Source: Thalassia testudinum
Lineage: Eukaryota > Streptophyta > Magnoliopsida > Alismatales > Hydrocharitaceae
Assembly: GCA_037157565.1 (NCBI GenBank)
Contig: JAZHRO010000039.1
Coordinates: 42,718,001 to 42,782,000 of the forward strand
Length of the DNA stretch: 64,000 bases
Reading direction: 5' to 3'
Of the stretch, positions 55,674 through 64,000 are shown piece after piece (within the stretch, counting starts at the first letter, position 1; every line of letters begins with the position of its first letter). Made by a program: the position numbers and the translations under genes. The notes beneath the pieces were generated by a model. The model made no database searches. It saw nothing but the letters and a program-made list of their open reading frames with translations, and had not been told where the DNA came from.

Positions 55674-57456
55674 ATGCCTCGTCGTGGGACCAGTGAGGAG
55701 GGCTGCGGGCGCGGCCGAGGACGAGGTCGGCGAGGTGGGCGTGCCACTGCCGACACCCCAGTGGACCAGCCACTACTCCCGGGCGTCCAGGCCCAGGACC
55801 TCGCCCGGCTGATACGAGACATTGTACGAGAGGAGCTCCACCCACCGCCCCGAGCACCTCACCCTGGGGCTGTGGAGGGGGAGTCCTCTGTGGGACCACT
55901 TGACGGACGCGGTGCTGGACACGGGGGAGGGGATGGGCCACCGCTGCCCCCACCTTCCTCCGATGCTTCTGTGCATGAGGTACCGTTGCCTGGGGGTGGA
56001 CCAGCATCCCCATTGCAGCGCCACTCCGAGCTCTTCGGGCAGTTCCGGAAGCTGAAGCCCCCCTCCTTCAAGGGGGATGAGGACCCGACCGAGGCAGAGA
56101 ACTGGCTTGAGCAGCTGGAGAAGATTTTCGACACCCTTCGCCCCCCGGTGGTGTGCCGCGTGGCCTTTGCCACGTACCAGTTGGAGAGTGCGGCACACAG
56201 GTAGTGGAGGGCGGTCCGGGGACAGGAGAGGGATGAGCCGACCTGGGATCGGTTCATCGCCCTCTTCTGCGAGCAGTACTTTCCCCAGACGTGGCAGGAC
56301 CAGAGGAGGCGGGAGTTCCACACTCTCCGCCAAGGGACGATGACCGTGAGCACGTACCGCACGCGTTTCTTGGAGCTATCCTGCTTTGCAGCGACAGCGG
56401 TAGCTACTAAGGAGGAGCGCCTTTGGAGGTTCACTGAGGGGCTCCAGCCTGCGATTCGGGGGTATGTCAACCCCTGAAGCTACCTACGTTTTCGAGGGTG
56501 GTAGAGGCAGCTATGACTTACGAGGAGACCAACCCGTTCGCGCGAGACACTGACGGCGGGTGGAAGAGACCCTTCCAGCCAGACTTTTCACAGGGCCGGC
56601 GAGAGAGGAGACACGTGGCGTTCGCAGGAGAGCCGTCATGTTTTACAGGGCCATCAGTGGCCTTTGGGGGCCCTCGACAGGGAACAGTCGCTAGCACCGG
56701 ACCCCCGCCCAACCGACAGCAGGGACCCACTGAGGGCGGGAGTCAGGTTCCCCTCTGTTACCAGTGTGGCCAGCCGGGCCACATCAGGAGGGACTACCCG
56801 TCTAGGGCAGGAGGTCAGCAGATACTTCCCGCGCAGAGCACTGGAGGACACGCAGGAGGCCGCGGTTACCAGGCGTGAGGAGGAGGACAGCAGTCACGAG
56901 GAGGGTACCGGCCAGCACCTACCCGTCCGGCGCAGAGTGTGGCTGCTTCGTCCGCACCTAGAGCTGAAGGGCGTATCAACGCCCTAACACACAGGGACGC
57001 CGGAGCTTCGGGATCGGTGGTAGCAGGTATGGTTTCAGTTTCCGGCAGACTCGTTTACACGCTTTTCGATTCCGACGCTACGCACTCGTTTGTCGCAACC
57101 AGTTTCGCAGTTAGTTTGGGCCAGGATTATACGCTGTTAGAGAATCCGTTCGTAATCAGAGGTCCGAGTGGTCAGCTGTTTGTAGCTGAGGAGGTGTACA
57201 TGGATTGCGAGGTCAATGTCGGGGGACATAGCCTGCCAGCTGACCTGATTATGATACAGATGGAGGACTTCGGAGTGATTCTTGGGATGGACTGGCTGTC
57301 CGCTTACCACGCCTTGGTGGACTATTTTGAGAGGAAGATTGTGTTCTCCATGCTGGAGTTGCCTTCTTTCGAGTTTCACGGACAGCCAGTGGATGGAGGT
57401 TTCAGGTGCATTTCGCCACTTCAGGCGGCAAGGCTTTTGAGCCAGGGGTGTGACGG
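55674..57456 (+). pseudogene. B1 gag-protease, decayed and interrupted
   Basis: The start is ATG 55,674 after GCAGGAG. Gag has an Arg/Gly-rich N-terminus, then RDIVREEL and the gag core (FKGDEDPTEAENWLEQLE). Lesions: TAG at 56,202-56,204 (in HR-WRAVRG), a one-base loss near 56,470 (in GYV-NP), and TGA at 56,876-56,878. The zinc knuckle reads CYQCGQPGHIRRDY, with Tyr (56,795-56,797) in place of the last Cys. The protease triplet is DSD (57,068-57,076) rather than DSG. The frame stops at GCDG where B2 inserted. Confidence 0.9.
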
Positions 57457-60093
57457 TGTAACGAACGCATGCCCAGACGTCGGACCAGACGTCTGGGGTC
57501 ACTTCCAGACGTCTGACCAGAGTCTGGGATCGTTTCCAGACGTCTGGAAATTGGTTATTTTCAACACGTGCGGGTCGTCAGCGCGCCTGAGCGTGCAGAC
57601 CGCATATTCGCTCCTGCGGCTACAGATTCTCGCCGCTGCAGTCTCTCTCTCTCCTCCTCGCGTGACCTTAAAAGGCCACGCGCTCTCTCTCGTCACCTCC
57701 ACCCCTTTCCTCTTCTCCTTCCAGTGCGCGAGAGCGGGCGCGTGGTTGCTGCGGCGGCGACGGCCGCAGTGAGCGCGGAGGGGGTGCTGCGTGCGAGAGC
57801 GGCGCTCAGCTGTGAGGGCGAGCTCGCCGGGGCTGCCAGGGCCAGCCGGCAAGGAGCGCAGCGGGCGCAGAACGACGTGGGAGGCCTGCTGCGGCTCGAG
57901 CAGCAGGCGCACGAGGTGCGACGCGGGCAGCGTCGCGAGCGGAGGGCGAGTCGCGCCCTGGTTCTGGAAAAATTTCCAGAATCAGACGTCTGTGCTGATA
58001 GCCAGACGGCGAGGTCGACGTCTGGAAGACTGTCAAGACGTCTGAAAGGTGAGTTTTCCGTCTTCTTCTTCCTTCTTGTCTACTGACCGTACTGAGGGAG
58101 GGAAATGGGTGTGCGCAGGCTCGGTGATTTGCCATCCAACGCGAATCAGACGTCTGGCTGTAGTACCAGACGACGGGAGTGACCTCCAAACGTCCGGGGT
58201 GACCATCGGACGACTGGGAACTAGGCCAGACGTCCCCGCAGGCTTCTGGACGTCTGAGAAACCACGCAGAACAAGGTAATTCTCTGATCCACTTTTTAAG
58301 ACGTCTGGAAGAAGTTCCAGACGTCTGATTTTGCACAGTGTCGTCGTTTTTGACCCGTTGAGAACCCATTCGGGTTCCGTTTTCCGCGTTTCGAGTTGCG
58401 TTCTTTCCGGAATTAAATCCTCTACCCGTCTACAGTAGCTATACACTGTTTTGAGACACTCCTTGTGTTTGATCCTTGTGATAGGACCTCGTTCCGTTGC
58501 AGTCTTAGGGGTCGCGGAGGCACGCGGGATTCCCGATCACGCCCCCATTACTCCCGTCGTACCTGGTAGAGTGGCTTTTAAGTATAACCTGTTAAATTGT
58601 GGAATCATAAATAGAACCTAGGACATTGCATGAATCCTAGGAATGAAAAACAGATTGAATGTTAGATCCTACGTGTTGCATGAATCCTAGGGCTGAAAAA
58701 CTAGATTGTATGATAGATCCTAGGATACGGCATGAATCCTAGGACGGGAAAACTAGTGGAACAGATGAATACTGCAGTATTGGAAAAATGGAAAGGAACA
58801 AATAGCTGCCTGTAATCGAATTAACAGCTGCCTGTTGAATAAATAAACGTGTTTGAGAACATGGATTGTGATAACGTGAAACTGGAAGGTGAAACCTAGA
58901 CGTTCTGAGCAGGAACCCTACGGGGAAGTAGGAGTAGAACTCCTGGAAAGTGAATGGAATAGTATTGGGGTAGTGATCTGGCCCTTGAGTACGGAGTACC
59001 AAGGAGAGCGACTGTCCCCCTGTTTAGTGCAGAGCGGAGCCAGCCGCCCCAGGGACCCGGGGTTAGGACTGGCCACTCTGTACCGACTTGCTAGCCCTCG
59101 CGTACGTAGTACCGAGGAGAGCTACTAGTGTAGGGAGGTACTAGCTACCCCACGGGCCCTGGGGTTCTGCTAGCCTCCCACACCGACTTGTTAGGCCCGC
59201 TGGGGCAAACCAGGGTAGTCAGGCGAGGGTGCGCGGACTGTGGAGGGGCAAGGCCCCTGTTTGGTTACTGTGGAGGGGTTGGACCCCTGTTACTGAGAGG
59301 GCTCTGCCCTGTACTGGTTCCGTGCTGTTCTTTGGGCCCACCCGTTAACGGAAACGACTGACCGCGTGCCAGTGCGGGTTAACTACCCGTGCGTTTACCG
59401 CGCGTGCCGTAGTCACCATTACGTCTGTCAGTGACCTTGGGGTGGTTGACTTAGAGTAGGATCACCACGGGGGACTCTCCCGGCCAGGAGAGCACCACGT
59501 GCTACTTCTACTGTTCGGAAAAGGCTGCAATCAAGATCGTTCCCACGAGGAACATTCGAGATCAAGTGAAAGATTTGAGAAATAGATAAATCGTGAGATA
59601 ATTGAAAGACTTAAATAAAGAAAATAACAGAACTTAACAGCTACTGTACACTCTACTGTTTCTTTAGTTTTAGTTGCCACTCTACTCAGCGTTTTGCTGA
59701 CGTGTTACACTCGTTACCTTTCAGGACCAAATGTTGAGCAGCCAGGGTCAGCGGCTGCAGAGGACGCTGGGCCGAGTAGGGTCCAGTAGAGTTACCACTG
59801 TTTCTTGTACCTCTTTTTGTTCCGTTATAGTGAGTAGTTCTTGTTTCTGCTGTACTTTTCTTTACCTGCAGTTCATATTTAGTTATGAATGTTGTTCTAC
59901 TGTTGTGGTGGTATATACTGTAGTAGTTTCTTTCCTTGCTACTGTATTTTCTTACTGTTAGTTATATTCATGTTGAATGTGGTTTATTTTACTGCTCTTT
60001 TGGTTACTTCCTCGTTGGACGACTAGGTCTTGGGATTAGTTGAGTCTGTCCGGTTCTCGTGTCTCGTAGGGGCTCAGGAACCGGGTCGTTACA
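57457..60093 (+). repeat. B2 5' LTR (2,637 bp)
   Basis: Ends are TGTAACGAAC and GGTCGTTACA. Twelve GACGTC palindromes fall within 57,477-58,325. The body repeats the B1 LTR with small indels. Plus-strand ORFs inside are not genes. Confidence 0.92.
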
Positions 60094-60096
60094 AGA

Positions 60097-60108
60097 TGGT
60101 ATCAGAGC
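60097..60108 (+). other. B2 primer-binding site (initiator tRNA-Met)
   Basis: TGGTATCAGAGC three bases after the LTR end, same as B1. Confidence 0.93.
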
Positions 60109-60274
60109 AAGGTCGTCCCGAGAAGTGAATCAACTGACTGGAAAATAACCAATTCACATGTTTATAACTAGAGAGCCACCACAACATATCTCTTGACATG
60201 AGTTCTTAGACGTTTCCGTTCGGTATCATTCCGTAGTGACGTGTTCCATTTTGTTTCGCGTCTCCTTACAGGAG

Positions 60275-63200
60275 ATGCCTCGTCGTGGGACCAGTGAGGC
60301 GGGCCGCGGGCGCGGCTGAGGTCGGCGAGGTGGGTGTGCCGTTGCCGACACCCCAGTGGACCAGCCACTACTCCCAGGCGTCCAGGCCCAGGACCTCAGC
60401 CGGCTGATACGAGACATTGTACGAGAGGAGCTCCACCCACCGCCCCGAGCACCTCACCCTGGGGTTGCGGAGGGGGAGTTCTCTGTGGGACCACTCGACG
60501 GACGCGGCGCTGGACACGGGGGAGGGGATGGGCCGCCGCAGCCCCCACCTTCCTCCGATACTTCCGTGCACGAGGCACCTTCGCCTGGAGGTGCACCAGC
60601 ACCTCCCCTACAGCGCCACTTCGAGCTTTTCGGGCAGTTCCAGAAGTTGAAGCCCCCCTCCTTCAAGGGGGATGAGGACCCGACCGAGGCAGAGGACTGG
60701 CTTGAGCAGTTGGAGAAGATCTTCGACACCCTTCGCCCCCCGGTGGAGTGCCGTGTGGCCTTTGCCACGTACCAGCTGGAGAGTACGGCACACAGGTGGT
60801 GGAGGGCGGTCCGGGGACAGGAGAGGGACGAGCTGACGTGGGACCAGTTCGTCACCCTCTTCTGCGAGCAGTACTTTCCCGAGACGTGGCAGGACCAGAG
60901 GAGGCGGGAGTTCCACACTCTCCGCCAAGGGACGATGACTGTGAGCGCGTACCGCACGCGTTTCTTGGAGCTGTCCCGCTTTGCAGCGAAAGCGGTAGCC
61001 ACTGAGGAGGAGCGCCTTTGGAGCTTCACCGAGGGGCTCCGGCCTGCGATCCGGGGGTATGTCAAACCCCTAAAGTTGCCTACATTTTCGAGGGTGGTAG
61101 AGGCAGCTATGACTTACGAGGAGACCAACCCGACAGCGCGAGACACCGACGGCGGGCGGAAGAGGCCCTTCCAGCTAGACATCTCACAGGGCCGGCGAGA
61201 ACGGAGACACGTGGCATCCGCAGGAGAGCCGTCACGTTTTGCAGGGCCATCAGTGGCCTTTGGGGGCCCTCGACAGGGGCCAGTCGCCAGCATCGGACCC
61301 CCGTCTAGCTGACAGCAGGGACCCACTGAGGGCGGGAGTCGGGTTCCCCTCTGTTACCAGTGTGGCCAGCCGGGCCACATCAGGAGGGACTACCCGTCTA
61401 AGGTAGGAGGTCAGCAGATACTCCCCGCGCAGAGCACTGGAGGGCTCGCAGGTGGCTGCGGTTTCCAGGCACGAGGAAGAGGACAGCAGTCGCGAGGAGG
61501 GTACCGGCCAGCACCTACCCGTCCGACACAGAGTGTGGCTGCTTCGTCCGCACCTAGAGCTGAAGGGCGTATCAATGCCCTGACACACAGGGAGGCCAGA
61601 GCTTCGGGATCGGTGGTAGCAGGTATGGTTTCAGTTTCCGGCAGACTCATTTACACGCTTTTCGATTCCAGCGCTACGCACTCGTTTGTCGCAGCCAGTT
61701 TCGCAGTTAGTTTGGACCGGGATTATACAATGTTAGAGAATCCTTTCGTAATCAGAGGTCCGAGTGGTCAGCTGTTTGTAGCTGAGGAGGTATACACGGA
61801 TTGCGAGGTCAACGTCGGGGGACATAGCCTGCCAGCTGACCTGATTATGATACAGATGGAGGACTTTGGAGTGATTCTGGGGATGGATTGGCTGTCCGCT
61901 TACCACGCCTTGGTGGACTGTTTTGAGAGGAAGATCGTCTTCTCCATTCCGGAGTTGCCTTCTTTCGAGTTTCACGGAAAGCCAGTGGACGGAGGTTTCA
62001 GGTGCATTTCGGCACTTCGGGCGGTGAGACTTTTGAGCCAGGGGTGTGAGGGCTTCCTAGCTTGTGTGGTGGCAGAGCCCAGCCCTGTGGCAGACTTCCA
62101 GAGTATCCCGGTGGTCAGAGAGTACCCTGACGTGTTCCCAGACGAGTTACCAGGACTACCACCTGAGCGTGAGATCGAGTTTGAGATCGCACTAGTACCA
62201 GGGACCAGCCCCATCTCCACCGCTCCATACAGGATGGCACCGCTTGAGCTGCGAGAGCTCAAGTCTCGGTTGCAGGACCTTCTGGAGAAGGGTTTCGTGA
62301 GGCCCAGTGAGTCTCCCCAGGGAGCCCCGGTACTATTTGTGAAGAAGAAGGATGGGACCTTACGCCTTTGTGTGGACTACCGATAGCTGAATAGGGTCAC
62401 CATCAAGAACAGATATCCGCTGCCGAGGATCGACGACTTGTTTGACCAGTTGCGGGGTGCCACGGTGTTTTCCAAGATCGACTTGAGGTCTGGATACCAC
62501 TAGTTGAGGATCAGGGAGACCGACGTCTCCAAGACAGCTTTCCGCACCCGGTACGGACACTACGAGTTTTTGGTCATGCCGTTTGGGCAGACCAATGCCC
62601 CCGCTGCTTTCATGGATCTGATGAACTGGGTGTTTAGACCTTACTTGGACCAGTTCGTGGTGGTTTTCATAGATGATGTACTTGTCTATTCTAGAGATCG
62701 GACGCAGCACGGACAGCACTTGCGGATGGTTCTGGACACTCTAAGACGACGCAGGTTGTACGCCAAACACAGCAAGTGCGAGTTCTGGTTGAGGGAGGTG
62801 ACCTTCCTAGGTCATGTGATCTCTGGAGACGGCTTGGCGGTGGACCCAGCCAAGGTTGAGGCAGTACTCAGGTGGGAGAGACCGCGTTCAGTCACTGAGA
62901 TTCGCAGTTTCCTGGGACTGGCAGGCTACTACAGACGTTTCATCAGAGGTTTTTCACAAATCGCGCGTCCTATGACACAGTTGACCCGGAAGGACGTGCC
63001 CTTCGCTTGGACAGACGCCTGTGAGGCTTATTTTCTGGAGCTGAAGGAGAGGTTGACCTCGGCTCCCGTGCTCACCATCCCTGACACTAGTGGCGGGTTC
63101 ATTGTGTACACGGACGCCTCCTTGCAGGGGTTAGGAGGTGTGCTCATGCAGAGGGGTCACGTTGTCGCTTACGCTTCGCGGCAACTGAAGCCCCATGAGC

Positions 63201-64000
63201 ATACCTACCCTACCCACGACTTAGAGTTGGCAGCTGTTGTCTTCGCGCTGAAGACTTGGAGGCACTACTTATACGGTGAGACCTTCGAGATTTTCACAGA
63301 TCACAAGAGCCTCAGATACCTTTTTGATCAGAAGGAGCTCAACATGAGACAGAGACGTTGGTTGGAGCTCCTGAAGGACTACGACTGCAGCATCTCCTAC
63401 CACCCGGGAAAGGCCAATGTGGTGGCTGACGCCTTGAGCCGTAAGGCACCGGCACACTTGGCCAGTCTACAGTTACAGAGTTGGAGCCTTTTGGAGGAGG
63501 TGGGCAGTTGGCGACCTCTAGAGTTACGAGGGTACTGTGGGGCAGTGATGGTGACACGGCAGACCAGGCCAGAGCTGATAGACCGCATCATCACAGGACA
63601 GATGGCCAATCCGTACTTGCAGTCCTTGCGCGACAGAGTACTGTCGGGAGACCCGGGGGACTTCTCTTTCACAGACCAGGTGCTGCGCATGCGGGGACGG
63701 TTGTGCGTTCCCGGAGACGAGGAGCTGTTGAGAGAGCTCCTGACTGAGGCACACGGTTCCAGATTCACCATACATCCCGGAAACACGAAAATGTACCACG
63801 ACTTGAGACGCGAGTTTTGGTGGAGAGGGATGAAGCGGGATGTGGGTGAGTTCGTGCAGCAGTGCTTAGTGTGCCAGCAGGTGAAAGGCGAGCATCAGAG
63901 GCCTGCAGGGCCGCTACAGCCGCTTCCAGTGCCAGAGTGGAAGTGGGAGAGCATCACCATGGACTTGGTGGTGGGCTTACCTATTACCCAGCGGGGACAC
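60275..64000 (+). pseudogene. B2 gag-pol, nearly open (Tekay), right end outside window
   Basis: A single frame from ATG 60,275 to the window edge (over 1,240 codons) has four stops: TGA 60,317-60,319 (early Gag), TGA 61,310-61,312 (before the zinc knuckle), TAG 62,384-62,386 (VDYR-LNR) and TAG 62,501-62,503 (SGYH-LRI). Domains: Gag, zinc knuckle with Tyr for its last Cys (61,391-61,393), protease with DSS (61,664-61,672), RT ([22 protein letters not shown]), RNase H ([18 protein letters not shown]), and integrase zinc finger ([16 protein letters not shown]) into MDLVVGLP. From 62,504 on, 499 codons are open. RT shows Gln where family members usually have Leu in MPFGLTNAP. Without a working Gag or protease it would need help from another copy. 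Confidence 0.93.

Larger units (their letters stand above)
52837..64000 (+). mobile_element. B1: Tekay chromovirus, interrupted by B2 (right end outside window)
   Basis: The order is 5' LTR 52,837-55,491, primer site, leader, gag and protease up to 57,456, where B2 begins. LTR ends are TGTAACGAAC and GGTCGTTACA. The left flank is CTATT (52,832-52,836), expected again to the right of the missing 3' LTR. The rest of B1 pol and its 3' LTR should lie past B2, outside the window. Confidence 0.9.
57457..64000 (+). mobile_element. B2: Tekay chromovirus inserted in B1 (right end outside window)
   Basis: 5' LTR 57,457-60,093, primer site 60,097-60,108, leader, then gag-pol from 60,275 to the window end in the early integrase core. 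The five bases before it, GACGG (57,452-57,456), should recur to the right of its 3' LTR outside the window, followed by the rest of B1 protease. It is the youngest and best-preserved Tekay copy here. Confidence 0.93.

Noticed and set aside
1..64000. CRISPR arrays, bacterial operons, rRNA or phage systems
   Set aside because: Nothing of the kind is present; all larger structures are explained by plant retroelements or the TPP gene.

Overview
This window is nuclear DNA of a flowering plant. It holds one intact host gene with introns, a trehalose-6-phosphate phosphatase (TPP, about 48.4-51.4 kb, + strand). Nearly everything else is LTR retrotransposon sequence nested in several layers, plus minor remnants of a LINE, a fold-back element and a CACTA transposon. 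Plant assignment rests on the TPP gene, GT-AG introns, and retrotransposons of the plant-specific Athila and Tekay/Del lineages. I cannot name the species.

Left part (1-21,082, all minus strand). Element A1 is an Athila-type Ty3/gypsy element with about 2.7 kb LTRs: 3' LTR 1-1,699 (cut by the window edge), decayed gag-pol 8,805-3,263, and a tRNA-Asp-type primer site next to the 5' LTR 9,847-12,570. A1 sits in the 3' LTR of A2 (12,571-21,082). A2 has the same LTRs, leader and 3' non-coding cassette, but its gag-pol is exactly replaced by an unrelated frame of about 622 codons (17,282-15,414). A2 therefore looks like a non-autonomous partner carrying its own protein of unknown function.

Middle part (21,083-44,500). 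A2 and a Tekay chromovirus, B0 (22,233-35,010, minus), both sit in an older Tekay LTR (pieces 21,083-22,232 and 35,016 to about 35,640). B0 has a 5-bp target duplication with one mismatch, and its 5' LTR is split by a 2.37 kb solo-LTR-like insertion (30,057-32,426; duplication GGTAA). To the right lie a diverged Athila-like LTR in plus orientation (about 35.7-38.0 kb), a scrambled Tekay fragment with an inverted gag duplication (39.1-41.1 kb), and the 3' end of another Athila/Tat-type element with its LTR (41.1-44.2 kb).

Right part (44,500-64,000). A LINE ORF2 fragment (44.6-45.4 kb) and AT-rich DNA with a fold-back element (46.1-46.5 kb) precede the TPP gene. Past the gene come a CACTA-type terminus (52,461), Tekay element B1 (5' LTR 52,837-55,491, gag-protease), and Tekay element B2 inserted in the B1 protease region at 57,457. 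B2 runs off the window with only four nonsense codons in its gag-pol frame.

How it fits together: the nonsense codons in the retroelements whose neighbours I could compare fit C-to-T (or complementary) change, as expected for silenced methylated repeats. The TPP frame is uninterrupted. The points most worth following up are the A2 replacement ORF, the paired leader hairpins shared by A1 and A2, the dense GACGTC palindrome arrays shared by unrelated LTR families, and the repeated loss of the catalytic-triad glycine in the Tekay protease.
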